A stretch of DNA of 64,000 nucleotides from positions 1,093,897 to 1,157,896 of the forward strand of contig NZ_SSYA01000002.1 of the NCBI RefSeq assembly GCF_004917065.1, read 5' to 3'. This document shows, piece after piece, positions 51,893 to 60,800 of this stretch. Origin of the DNA: Geomonas ferrireducens (lineage in GTDB: Bacteria > Desulfobacterota > Desulfuromonadia > Geobacterales > Geobacteraceae). Below the pieces are notes generated by a model. That model did no database searches. It was given only the letters and a program-made list of their open reading frames with translations, and had not been told where the DNA came from. The position numbers and the translations under genes were made by a program. How positions within the stretch are numbered: the stretch's first letter is position 1; every line of letters begins with the position of its first letter.

Positions 51893-51967
51893 CTAGATGC
51901 AGGTATCGTCTGGTGGGTAGTAGTCCTCATACACAGCGTTGCAGCTACGACAACGGAAGTAAGGCAT
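51893..51967 (-). CDS. 24-residue cysteine-containing small protein
   Basis: MPYFRCRSCNAVYEDYYPPD ends after four more residues with Cys. AGGAGG sits eight bases upstream of the ATG at 51967 and a hairpin terminator lies 35 bases after the stop. Cys6-x2-Cys9 with a Cys at 23 resembles a half zinc ribbon. Very short, so other readings are possible, but the ribosome site plus terminator make expression plausible. Confidence 0.45.
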   Translation of the reverse strand: MPYFRCRSCNAVYEDYYPPDDTCI

Positions 51968-52236
51968 GCTAGTTCCTCCTGACAAATTAGTCGGTTAAGG
52001 GGTTACTATGGGTTCAACTAAGAAATGGGTTTGTAGAGCAATTACAGAGGCGTGAGGGGCGAGTCTGCATATCAGAATTGGATTCTGCTAAGGCTGGTCA
52101 CCCTTGTTACAGTTGAAGTTGTGGTATTCCGAATAGTTGCAGCGAATGGTTCTGAGTAATGAGAGTGGGTGGTCTTGCTGAGGATGTTACTGTGGGGGAA
52201 TAAGTTTGATCTGCTGAGGAAGGATTCTTGGTAGAT

Positions 52237-53124
52237 CTATTCTGCTAATTCGCCTTGGTCCTGATCACCTCCTGTTCGTCGAAGTATGTAATCACTGGCC
52301 TTCTGGGCCTGAGCTGCCGCATGTACTAGCAATGTCCTATCATTCTTGAGAGCTTTAAGCCATCCAGCGATATAAGCCGCTGAGTTCTCCAACGTCTTTT
52401 GCTCGATACCAGCATGACCGCATAGAAACGCTGCTCCCATCTCTGCTACCAGTTCTTCCTTGCTGTATTCATGTGAGCCAAAGCTGTTGGTCTCGATGAT
52501 ACCCTTACGCCCTACCCTGCTGGCATGACCGGTGCTGTGGATCAACTCGTGAAAGGCAGTGCTGTAATATTCCTCTGATGACTCAAACGTTTCTGGTGTT
52601 GGTAGCTTTACGTAATCGAGCATGGGTGAGTAGCAAGCTTTGTTGCTGCCATGTCTGATGTCTGGTGGCAGTGGCATACCTTCAATGATCTGCTCTGCTC
52701 GTTCAATAGGAGAGAATGGGGTGGCAGTTGCCTCCGGTGATGGCGGGACGGTGATACCCTCTACTTGGTCTAGGTTAAACACGTTGTAGTACCTCAGTAA
52801 CGGCACCTTACCATGCTTGGTCTCCTCCTGGTCAGATCCGTCACTATCTTTGCGGTCTATCCACTTCCAGAAAACTACCGGCGTTGACCTCTCTCCCTTG
52901 AGAACATGACCGCCCTTCTCGTGGCACTGCTTGAAGGTGAGCCAATACGGGCTACTGTACTCCTGACATGCGAGCATGAAGACGTTGATGCCTCGGTACT
53001 CCTTCTTGCTGATAAGATTCTTCGGCTGGTTGGTGGTAGCGTTCCAGGTCTTCCTCCATGGAACGGTTCCTTGTTGCAGTAACTCTATGATACGTTGGTT
53101 GATGACATCGTAGGTCTTACACAT
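52237..53124 (-). CDS. ardC: ArdC-type antirestriction protein (zincin-like)
   Basis: A 295-residue protein with the two-domain layout of ArdC/TraC1 family proteins. The N-terminal domain (NQRIIELLQQGTVPWRKTW, NLISKKEYRGINVFML) is the ssDNA-binding part; the C-terminal domain has FHELIHSTGHASR (H-E-x-x-H metal motif) with a distal EMGAAFL Glu. Plasmid ArdC proteins protect transferred single-stranded DNA from restriction and nucleases. Presence suggests the element is conjugative or was mobilised. No relaxase or transfer genes are seen in the window. Confidence 0.9.
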   Translation of the reverse strand: MCKTYDVINQRIIELLQQGTVPWRKTWNATTNQPKNLISKKEYRGINVFMLACQEYSSPYWLTFKQCHEKGGHVLKGERSTPVVFWKWIDRKDSDGSDQEETKHGKVPLLRYYNVFNLDQVEGITVPPSPEATATPFSPIERAEQIIEGMPLPPDIRHGSNKACYSPMLDYVKLPTPETFESSEEYYSTAFHELIHSTGHASRVGRKGIIETNSFGSHEYSKEELVAEMGAAFLCGHAGIEQKTLENSAAYIAGWLKALKNDRTLLVHAAAQAQKASDYILRRTGGDQDQGELAE

Positions 53125-53196
53125 GGTGCATCTCCGTCTAAAGGCTTACCTGTAATGTCTGACTTCTTCGATTGGTCAGTCTGGTAGCCTTGAGAT

Positions 53197-53228
53197 AAAA
53201 AAAGAGCATGTCGCAGTTGACATGCTCT
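53197..53228 (-). terminator. Terminator of the 53308-54469 unit
   Basis: AGAGCATGTC and GACATGCTCT form a 10-bp stem; on the minus strand it is followed by seven T. Confidence 0.9.
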
Positions 53229-53307
53229 ATACGATCTGACTATTTAAAAAATATTGATTGAAACTTGAAACTAGTAATCTAACTCCGATAAGATGTTATT
53301 TTTTTGT

Positions 53308-54288
53308 TCAATACTTTGCACCTTGCATTTTAAAATAAATAAAAATAACTATTGCCAACAAGGCTGTAACCGATGTCCAAATAATAAATAAAGCATTCTG
53401 CCTTGTATTGGCAGATGATTTAACAGCAGCGATATAATCACCTTTAGATATCTCTCTTTTAGTCCTAAAATAACTTCCCAAACACAATCCGCCAACTATA
53501 CCAAATCCCAACAAGAACGCCACTGTGACCAACCCACCATGCGTAGGTATTTCAGCAATGTTACCGTCATATTCAGTACAATTAAATTTATTTCCGCACG
53601 TACACTCACCTTCCCCGACAAATTGAAATCCTTGAGGGGTCTGAATAGCAGAGGCAACCTTAATCCAGCTGTCCTTTGAACACTTACCGCACCTGACTTC
53701 TATCCTATCACCAGATTTCCCAAGAAATAACATCGGGTAGTTAGCTTGAGCTGAATCTAAATTTACATTGCTATAATTTTCAATATTTTTCACGGATCTA
53801 TGTTCTAACATAGCTTTGTACATAATTTCAGCATCATTGTATACTTTTTGTGCTTCAAAGTATCTATCTGGATCGTTTATAAAGTTATTCGGATTCCATT
53901 TTTTGCGGAAAATATCATAGGTTTCTGTAATTTGGTCTAATGATGAAGATGCTGGTAAAGCAAGAAGTTTAAGTAAATAATATTCGTTTTTGTTTTTTAA
54001 ATTTTCACTGCAGGTGCTAACCGGTGAAACACCTGTGCTTTTGATACTGTCAAATTCGGAAGTGTTAACAATATAGTTATCAGGGGCTACCTTATAAAAA
54101 GAATTGCCACAGATGCAGTTAATAGCAAAATGTAGATGGTTTTCACCGTTAGATTTATCAATATTTATCTTGTATATAATGGATTTTTGTTGGCATATTG
54201 GACACTGTACTATAATTTCTGATTTTTTTTCACACAAATATCTGCACCAACCATAGTTTTCAGACTCCTCAATCCCCTCTGGCACCAT
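53308..54288 (-). CDS. Zinc-ribbon/J-like membrane protein, unknown function
   Basis: A 326-residue AT-rich gene product. Four CxxC pairs form two probable zinc ribbons (CPICQQKS with CICGNSF, and CGKCSKDSW with CTCGNKF). Between them a segment LLALPASSSLDQITETYDIFRKKWNPNN resembles a degenerate J-domain (the usual HPD is absent). Two C-terminal spans (about 255-280 and 305-325) anchor it in the membrane. No family is recognised. The ATG at 54288 has AGAGGA six bases upstream. Downstream partner: a small membrane protein gene at 54308. Confidence 0.5.
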   Translation of the reverse strand: MVPEGIEESENYGWCRYLCEKKSEIIVQCPICQQKSIIYKINIDKSNGENHLHFAINCICGNSFYKVAPDNYIVNTSEFDSIKSTGVSPVSTCSENLKNKNEYYLLKLLALPASSSLDQITETYDIFRKKWNPNNFINDPDRYFEAQKVYNDAEIMYKAMLEHRSVKNIENYSNVNLDSAQANYPMLFLGKSGDRIEVRCGKCSKDSWIKVASAIQTPQGFQFVGEGECTCGNKFNCTEYDGNIAEIPTHGGLVTVAFLLGFGIVGGLCLGSYFRTKREISKGDYIAAVKSSANTRQNALFIIWTSVTALLAIVIFIYFKMQGAKY

Positions 54289-54307
54289 ATCTATTCCTCT
54301 CACTTAA

Positions 54308-54469
54308 TTATAACTTGCCTTTTGACTTGTACAGTGAATATCCAATCCCAAATACAACAGCAATCGGTATCGGCCCAAGAAACGGAATACTGGCAATCGA
54401 CATGACCGTAGCCACTAAAGCAATCAGGCATCCAATCCCCTCAAAGATGCTTTCACTTTCACGACTCAT
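54308..54469 (-). CDS. 53-residue single-span membrane protein
   Basis: A hydrophobic small protein (IGCLIALVATVMSIAS, then PIPIAVVFGIGYSLYK). The ATG at 54469 follows GGGAGGGAAT. It begins the operon with the zinc-ribbon membrane gene, the stop lying 20 bases upstream of that gene's start. Both being membrane proteins suggests a shared complex, by inference. Confidence 0.5.
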   Translation of the reverse strand: MSRESESIFEGIGCLIALVATVMSIASIPFLGPIPIAVVFGIGYSLYKSKGKL

Positions 54470-54522
54470 ATTCCCTCCCATGTCAGCGGTGCTCACAAGA
54501 TGTCCCTATACAACTATTAAAA

Positions 54523-54548
54523 TGTCATATGATGTACCATACAGGACA
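54523..54548. promoter_or_regulatory. Imperfect palindrome, candidate XRE operator
   Basis: TGTCATATG and CATACAGGACA are an interrupted inverted repeat centred between the divergent 54469 and 54646 genes. A regulator gene of the XRE type starts 100 bases away, so this is a candidate operator. Confidence 0.35.
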
Positions 54549-54645
54549 TTAAAAGTCTATATTTAGTTAATTTAAGGTCATTACATGGTATTACAAATCA
54601 TCATACTTCTGCGGATACTCCACCTCACCACATCAGGAGGGGTAT

Positions 54646-54969
54646 ATGCAGACAGCCAAACAGTTACTTGGGACGAGAGTGAGAGAGGTACGGAAGCTGA
54701 GGGGATTGTCTCAAGAGAAACTTGCTGAGCAGGTGGGCGTGGATCCTAAGCAGATATCGAGGATAGAAGGTGGCAAGAGTGCTCCATCATTGGACACACT
54801 GGAGGCCATTGCCAAGCACCTCCAGGTAGAGATGAAGGACTTATTTGACTTCCAGCACCTTGTACAGGAAGAAAGGATAGAGGATCAGGTGTTGAGACTG
54901 TTGGGGATGATGGATGAAGAGAAGAAGCGGATGGCTCTCCACGTTTTGAACTCGTTAGCATCCTGTTAA
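54646..54969 (+). CDS. XRE-family transcriptional regulator
   Basis: A 107-residue protein with an N-terminal helix-turn-helix (about 8-62; GTRVREVRKLRGLSQEKLAEQV and ISRIEGGKSAPSLDTLEAI) of the Cro/cI type. The C-terminal 40 residues are helical and may dimerise. CAGGAGGGG precedes the ATG. It is divergent from the 53-residue membrane gene and convergent with the TPR gene; which one it controls is unknown. Confidence 0.9.
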   Translation: MQTAKQLLGTRVREVRKLRGLSQEKLAEQVGVDPKQISRIEGGKSAPSLDTLEAIAKHLQVEMKDLFDFQHLVQEERIEDQVLRLLGMMDEEKKRMALHVLNSLASC

Positions 54970-54982
54970 CACAAAAAGAATA

Positions 54983-57784
54983 TTACTGAACACACTGCAT
55001 ATTTTTTTTACTCAACCGTTCTAACTTACAACCTATGGCATTAACAACACCGGTAAGCTCATTATAACCTGTTGCAGTACCACCTTTCAGCATCACTCTT
55101 AACAAAGCCTCCCGAGCTTTATAGTAATTCTCAGAGGCATCATTTATAGAGATTCCCTCTGGCGCTAAACTAGCAATATTGTAATACATAGCAGCAATAG
55201 CTAGTTCGAGCTGAATATCCTGTCCATTCTGGTTAAAAAGTTTTTGAAGCATCGCAAGGCAATTGGTATAACTAGCTATTGCAAGCTTATAATAACCTAC
55301 TGCTTTATACTCGTTACCAAGTCGGTTATGTATTTCCACATAAAGCGCCGTTGTATCCACAACAGGTGGGTTGATATTTTCGAGACTTTCAACAACAGCT
55401 ATGGCTTTTTTATAATAAGCTATAGCTTCTTCATGCAATAGTTTATTGCTATGAATATCAGCTATGCCTAAAAAAGTCTTTAATTTGGTGAGTTTGAATT
55501 GATTTTGTTTCAATTTTAACCGTTCACCGCTTACGACAACAGCTTGACTTTGCTCAAAATTGTAAAGTGCCGCAGGATAATCGCCCAAAGCCTGCTGCAC
55601 TTCTCCTAGTCGTCCGTATACACCTGATAACTCTAACACATAATCTACGTTATCCTTCCTCGTTTTCACAAGTCTTTGGGTAGATTCCAGAGCCTCAGCG
55701 TAGGGAGAAATGGCTCTGGCAAAATCTCTCCGTGCTCGATAAACGTCACCTATTGCAATCAAAACCTCCGCAAGCTGGAATCTCCATTGAGAGTTGTCCT
55801 CTCCACCAGAAGAAATTTTCTTTATTACGGAAAGACCTTTCTCATAACTTTCGACTGCTTCCAATAGGCTACCCTCTGCTGCCTGTAAGTCACCTAATAA
55901 GTACAGTGCTTCAAAATATAATAAGTTCCATTCAGTGTCATCAGTTTGAACCTTGTTGTAAACACCTATAATTTTTAGAGCTGAATTAATATTCGTTTTT
56001 GCCTCTTGAAAATTACTAAGCTCTTTATAGCTTAGGGCAATGTGCAAATGGCATTTGGCCTGGTTGTATGCCCAATCTTTCTTATTTGGAAGAGAAGCTA
56101 CAGCCTTAGTTATTATCTCTATACTAGCATTTAAACTAAGTAGCGACTCTTTGTGTTTTCCCTGCTTCATTTGAGCAGCACCGATAGCCATTAACACAGA
56201 TGACTGATTTAGCTTTCCTTCATTCACGTCTTGATTATCAGATTCAAACTTTTTCAGAAGTGACAAGCTCTTTTGTAAAGCATTAATCCCTTCAGTTAGA
56301 TCTATACCATCTACATGCAATTTTCCTATGTCTTCATAACATATAGAAAGGTTTAGCACCAGGCTTTCGAACTCTGGGTATTTCTCTATTGCTCCCTCAA
56401 GCACATCGGCAGCATTTCGAAAGTTAATTAAGCCAGAACTATTATCTCCCATCTGAACATAAGTGATAGCGATCTTTCGATAGTAATTAGATAGATTTAC
56501 TAACAGCGGGAAAGATTCCTTATAGGCGGCAAGGGCCTCCTGCACAACTTTTATACTTTTTTCATAATTAACCAAACCTTCATTAAGTTGGCCTCGGGCG
56601 GAGTAGATATTCCCGATATTTTTGTAGATTTCAGCAATGTTTAAGGCAAATCCTATCTTTAAGGAAGGTAATTTGAGCTTTTGGTATATTTCTAGCCCCT
56701 TATGGTAATCCCTCAAAGCACCTTCAAAGTCACCATTAATTTTCTTTACCCGCCCCCTTCTGTTGTGGACTTCGGCAAAAAGAAACTGCCATTCCATATT
56801 ATCGGCATCAAGTAAGACAAGTTTACTCATAATTTCAAAGCTATTGTCAAACAGGTCCGAGTCACCTGCTCCAGTATCCGCAATACTAACTTCACCCATT
56901 TCCAAATAAACTTTTGCCAGTTGGAACATCCATGTTGGGTTATCAGGATCACGGGACAGAACCTGCTTGATTAATACAGCACTTTTTCTATAATATTCTA
57001 AAAGCTTATCTGCCACCTCGCTACGAGCATGCCGGATACTAACTTGCTTGTCATAAGTGGTGATTAAATCCATAATACATTCATTGTTTTTTGACTCAGC
57101 AATTAAACATCTTTCAGCTAGTTCTTGAGCTTTTGAATATGCTTCCGATGCAGCACCAAATTTGACTTGGTTATAAAATACGTCTCCTAGCATTATCCAG
57201 TTCTTTGGATTATCCGCTTCATATTCTACAGCGTTATGAGCAGCTGACTCAGCGGCAACATTATCTCTCCACGAGGCAAGACTCGCTCTTTCACGCGCTA
57301 ACTTAGCTGCGTCTGCTAGTTGGCCTTTAGCTCCTGCCAACATCTTCTGTTCTAAAAACTTGAGGTAATTTTCTGCTGCAATAGTCCTTCCTTCAGCTAA
57401 TTCATCTCTAGCTTTCTTTACTGCTGCATCAGCATTCGGTCCCTTTGCGCCTAGGACTATGCGAAGAGCAGCTTCCTCGCGCAACTTATTGAGTTCGCTT
57501 TGTAGAGTTAGATTAGTGGATTGCAGCGACGCATTTTGATTTTGCAAGTTATTCAGTTTTTCCCATACAGCAGGATCTTCTTCCTGGATTGTCTGATTAA
57601 TAATGACACGTGCCGATCCAGATGCTGTAACCGCTATCCCCTTACCGCCGACGATAGCGGTCTTATTCTTTACATTCACCTCGCTTGCTCTTGCACTTTC
57701 AGTCGAAACGGAAAAGCCAATTACAAGGAGGAGAAAACAGCAAATGGTAGCTTGCACTATTTTGCCCATACAGCCTCTTATCAT
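54983..57784 (-). CDS. Exported large TPR protein with a shared N-terminal motif
   Basis: A 933-residue protein. A signal peptide (about 6-33, MGKIVQATICCFLLLVIGFS) is followed by the motif GGKGIAVTASGSARVIINQ (residues 46-64). A coiled-coil (75-105) and about fifteen to eighteen tetratricopeptide repeats (180-900) follow, e.g. NPKNWIMLGDVFYNQVKFG and YDKALGDY-like units. The motif also occurs twice in the protein encoded just upstream. The ATG overlaps that gene's stop by four bases; a second ATG (residue 6) has an AAGAGG site and may be the real start. No enzyme domain is seen; a scaffold or sensor role is likely. Confidence 0.8.
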   Translation of the reverse strand: MIRGCMGKIVQATICCFLLLVIGFSVSTESARASEVNVKNKTAIVGGKGIAVTASGSARVIINQTIQEEDPAVWEKLNNLQNQNASLQSTNLTLQSELNKLREEAALRIVLGAKGPNADAAVKKARDELAEGRTIAAENYLKFLEQKMLAGAKGQLADAAKLARERASLASWRDNVAAESAAHNAVEYEADNPKNWIMLGDVFYNQVKFGAASEAYSKAQELAERCLIAESKNNECIMDLITTYDKQVSIRHARSEVADKLLEYYRKSAVLIKQVLSRDPDNPTWMFQLAKVYLEMGEVSIADTGAGDSDLFDNSFEIMSKLVLLDADNMEWQFLFAEVHNRRGRVKKINGDFEGALRDYHKGLEIYQKLKLPSLKIGFALNIAEIYKNIGNIYSARGQLNEGLVNYEKSIKVVQEALAAYKESFPLLVNLSNYYRKIAITYVQMGDNSSGLINFRNAADVLEGAIEKYPEFESLVLNLSICYEDIGKLHVDGIDLTEGINALQKSLSLLKKFESDNQDVNEGKLNQSSVLMAIGAAQMKQGKHKESLLSLNASIEIITKAVASLPNKKDWAYNQAKCHLHIALSYKELSNFQEAKTNINSALKIIGVYNKVQTDDTEWNLLYFEALYLLGDLQAAEGSLLEAVESYEKGLSVIKKISSGGEDNSQWRFQLAEVLIAIGDVYRARRDFARAISPYAEALESTQRLVKTRKDNVDYVLELSGVYGRLGEVQQALGDYPAALYNFEQSQAVVVSGERLKLKQNQFKLTKLKTFLGIADIHSNKLLHEEAIAYYKKAIAVVESLENINPPVVDTTALYVEIHNRLGNEYKAVGYYKLAIASYTNCLAMLQKLFNQNGQDIQLELAIAAMYYNIASLAPEGISINDASENYYKAREALLRVMLKGGTATGYNELTGVVNAIGCKLERLSKKNMQCVQ

Positions 57785-58242
57785 TTATGAATTTCCTGTT
57801 TTAGACTAACTTTTGACGATCCTGATGCGCTAACTGCAGCTCCATCTTCTCGGCTCTGAGCAGCCTGTTCACTTTTAGTTCGCACATCAAGGGAAGGCAG
57901 TACCTTTGATGTAGTATACCTCCTGTGCTTTATAATCTGCACAATGGTCACGTTAGCATTTTCGGATGCTGTTACCGCAGTTCCACTTTCTCCGACAACT
58001 GCTTGCTGCTTTATATGCTTCTTTCCTCCAATCCATTTAAACACCTTGGGGGCAGTAGTATTAGCTCGCGTGGAACTCTCGCTCTTCTGTCGCGCAGCAA
58101 GCTCTTTTCCTTTTTCTTCAAAAAAAGGTGGAATAAAAGACACAACCGCCAACAATAGTAAAAACAAAATAAGGTAAGGTATGAGCTTCATTTTCTCTGA
58201 CTTGCACATCTTTACGAATGCAGCGAAAGACTTCATCCACAT
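57781..58242 (-). CDS. Membrane-anchored small protein with two copies of the shared motif
   Basis: A 153-residue protein with one membrane span (about 20-40, LIPYLILFLLLLAVVSFIPP). The outer part carries GESGTAVTASENANVTIVQ (residues 84-102) and GAAVSASGSSKVSLKQ (134-149), the same pattern as the TPR protein. It starts at 58242 with GGAGA upstream and overlaps the TPR gene by four bases, so the two form a translationally coupled pair. The role is unknown; the shared motif suggests that the two proteins bind each other or the same ligand. Confidence 0.65.
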   Translation of the reverse strand: MWMKSFAAFVKMCKSEKMKLIPYLILFLLLLAVVSFIPPFFEEKGKELAARQKSESSTRANTTAPKVFKWIGGKKHIKQQAVVGESGTAVTASENANVTIVQIIKHRRYTTSKVLPSLDVRTKSEQAAQSREDGAAVSASGSSKVSLKQEIHK

Positions 58243-58490
58243 AGCTTTCTCCGTGTGTCAGTTTAAAATAATATAGCAATTCATATCGTGGACCTACAAA
58301 TCGCCTTATACCACAAAAACTTATAACCCTGAAAGCAGTTTCACACTCCACGCCTTTACATTTACCCTACACTCCGACTTTTCTCTCCGATCCTACCCTA
58401 CACCCATCCCTTTAAACTTAATCTTGAAATACACAGCAAGTAGAGTATATTCCCCCGCATCAATTTCATTTTATTAATGGAGGCAACTCG

Positions 58491-59273
58491 ATGACTGCCG
58501 ACACCAAGGATATCAGTAAGACTTACAAGAAAGGCAAACTTCATGACATCAGCCTCGACCTGCTTCGTCGGGACATCGACCAGCCCCGGAAGCACTTTGA
58601 CCTTGAGGAGCATGAAGCTCTTAAGAAGTCGATTGCAGACAAGGGTCTACTCTATCCTGTCCTCTTCCGAGTAGACGAGAACGACAACCTTATCCTGGTA
58701 TCTGGGGAAAGAAGACTTAAAGCATGTAGGGATTTAGGTAAAGAGACCATCCTTGCAATGAAAGTAGACAGTGATCGTTATGATGAGGTTGCGCTGATAG
58801 ACAACATCCAGCGTGTGGACCTGTCACCGCTCGACGAGAGTGAAGCTCTGTACAACCTCCAGGCCAAGTACGGTCATACCCAGGAGCAGCTAGGGAACCT
58901 CATTGGCAAGGCGCAGAACACGATAGCAGATATACTCGGGCTGATGAAGCTGTCCGATGAGATAAGAGAGGATGCTAGACACAGGAAGGAGCTTAGCAGA
59001 GGGGCATTGCTGAAGGTTGCTAGGATCAAAAGACCCACCTCCCAGAGGAAGGCTTATGATGCTCTTGTTGCTTCTCTTGATATCCCTAGGAAGGAGATCA
59101 AGAGACCTAGGCTTAGTGACACCAAGAAGACTATCGCCTCTACAGACAATACCCTCAAGTGCATCAAACGCATAGACCTTGAAACCCTTGGGGGTGATAG
59201 AGAGGTCGTGGTATCGAAGCTACAGGAACTTTTACAGGAGATCCAGAATAAGCTTGGCACTATAGCAGGTTAG
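58491..59273 (+). CDS. parB: ParB/RepB/Spo0J-family partition protein, orphan
   Basis: A 260-residue ParB. IDQPRKHFD and the SGERRLKACRDLG segment with CTP/nuclease-fold GERR box mark the N-terminal domain; the central NLIGKAQNTIADILGLM is the helix-turn-helix. No parA ATPase is adjacent and no parS site is recognised. Solo ParB proteins are common on mobile elements, often with relaxed roles. GGAGG precedes the ATG. A terminator follows. Confidence 0.88.
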   Translation: MTADTKDISKTYKKGKLHDISLDLLRRDIDQPRKHFDLEEHEALKKSIADKGLLYPVLFRVDENDNLILVSGERRLKACRDLGKETILAMKVDSDRYDEVALIDNIQRVDLSPLDESEALYNLQAKYGHTQEQLGNLIGKAQNTIADILGLMKLSDEIREDARHRKELSRGALLKVARIKRPTSQRKAYDALVASLDIPRKEIKRPRLSDTKKTIASTDNTLKCIKRIDLETLGGDREVVVSKLQELLQEIQNKLGTIAG

Positions 59274-59317
59274 ACTGTATCGGCGCACCGATACTCTTGG
59301 AAGTGTAGATACCAGAG

Positions 59318-59350
59318 AAGCCCTATCATTTATGATGATAGGGCTTTTTA
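59318..59350 (+). terminator. Terminator of parB
   Basis: AAGCCCTATCAT and ATGATAGGGCTT form a 12-bp stem followed by TTTTT. Confidence 0.9.
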
Positions 59351-59356
59351 ATTAGG

Positions 59357-60658
59357 CTATTGCTTGGCATGAACATCTTCAAGCATTAAAAGAATATGCT
59401 GGTACAATACGAGTTGCGCCTGCACCCAGTCCTTTTGGGAGCGTGGCTTTTCGACGCCAATCAAAGACATGTAAGCCTTCCCTATCGCTACAAACTTGTC
59501 TAAAATTTCCCTTTCATTCCCATGCTCAATATCATGCCTAAACCCTAACCTAAGATGCTTAACCCACCAAAGAGGAGCTAATGCGTCCTTGCCTACAACC
59601 GTCACCAACCGGTTTGCTGTCCCACTCCCCTCATAAACCAGGAAATAAAGGCAATCTATAATTTCTGCAAAGGAAGAGCTGTTAGTAGCAATTGTGGTTG
59701 GAATAATCGAACAAGCCAACATCGATTTGTTGGTACTTTTAAAAATTGCCTCGTTACCTTGCCTGCAACTCAATTCGTTCATTGAGCAAATTATAGCAAC
59801 AATAGAACAGCCCAATTGATTAATTTGAGTCGGCAATGATCTGTAGAAGGACCGATCAACATCCCCACGCACTGTTTGCCTGTAAAGATAAGCTAAATGT
59901 TGATTGTTTATTCGATACAGGTTCGGGCTGCGAACTGAAATCGTCTCGACTGAGGGAACACTGTCTTCATAAAATGAGCTAAGACCAAGACCTGCAGCTG
60001 TTTCGGAGGATTCATACAACTCACCAGACAACTCGGTGACTACCGCTCGACGAACAGCAATTTTGGGGTCATCTTTGTCAATTAGTTTTAGCTGTTCTTC
60101 AACGTAACTTTGATATGATAATGAGTTAGACAAGCTAATTAGGTTTAGGTTAGACTCGGGGGAAAGACTGTAAGCAGCAGCAATCCCAGCAATGGAATTT
60201 ATCACTCTTTGAGAAGGCAGAACATAATCAACATTACAGGTATCAATTACCCGCCTGTAATTGTCTTCTAATCTATGGATATTTGAAAGCCTTTCTGACA
60301 ACCTTTCAAGCTCGGTCGCCGGTTCATGAAGTAGTGATTTCATTGTGCTTTCGATTGACCTATAATCTTTGCTGAACGATAATTTATAATCCTCAACCGC
60401 TGATGCGGAAAGTAAGCTAATGCCTTTAACTGTTTCCCACTGCTGTCGAACTTTATTCATTTCATCGATGTGAGATTGTATTGCTTGATATGGGCGGAGC
60501 ACTTCCCATATTCGCTGTTGTTCTTCCAATTGCTGCAGCATACCGCCACTCTGGTAAAGTTTACTTTTCCAGTCTAAATCTTGCATTACTTTACTTTTCC
60601 AATCTAGGTCCTGCATCAATCTCTGAAACGGACTATTGATAAAATCATCCCAATCCAT
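59357..60658 (-). CDS. Hypothetical protein with HEPN-like R-x4-H motif
   Basis: A 433-residue, mostly helical protein that I cannot place in a family. Near the C-terminus, FRHDIEHG contains Arg374 and His379 (R-x4-H, with His after the Arg), the active-site pattern of HEPN ribonucleases; the flanking segments (WWVKHLRLG, then KFVAIGKAYMSLIG) are predicted helices, as in that fold. The N-terminus holds a tandem duplicate of MQDLDWKSK. It stands alone, convergent with parB. It could be a defence or toxin effector, or an unrelated helical protein with a chance motif. Confidence 0.5.
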   Translation of the reverse strand: MDWDDFINSPFQRLMQDLDWKSKVMQDLDWKSKLYQSGGMLQQLEEQQRIWEVLRPYQAIQSHIDEMNKVRQQWETVKGISLLSASAVEDYKLSFSKDYRSIESTMKSLLHEPATELERLSERLSNIHRLEDNYRRVIDTCNVDYVLPSQRVINSIAGIAAAYSLSPESNLNLISLSNSLSYQSYVEEQLKLIDKDDPKIAVRRAVVTELSGELYESSETAAGLGLSSFYEDSVPSVETISVRSPNLYRINNQHLAYLYRQTVRGDVDRSFYRSLPTQINQLGCSIVAIICSMNELSCRQGNEAIFKSTNKSMLACSIIPTTIATNSSSFAEIIDCLYFLVYEGSGTANRLVTVVGKDALAPLWWVKHLRLGFRHDIEHGNEREILDKFVAIGKAYMSLIGVEKPRSQKDWVQAQLVLYQHILLMLEDVHAKQ

Positions 60659-60800
60659 TCATCGCCCCCCTAAAAGTCTTACATGTGCTTCTTTCCCTGT
60701 GGATGCAATTGCCACCTTGCCAGTACCTCTACCTCTGCTCCTGGCAGAGATAGTAACTTACCTCCTCCAGGAAATATCGGTCTTAACACAAGTAAAAATG

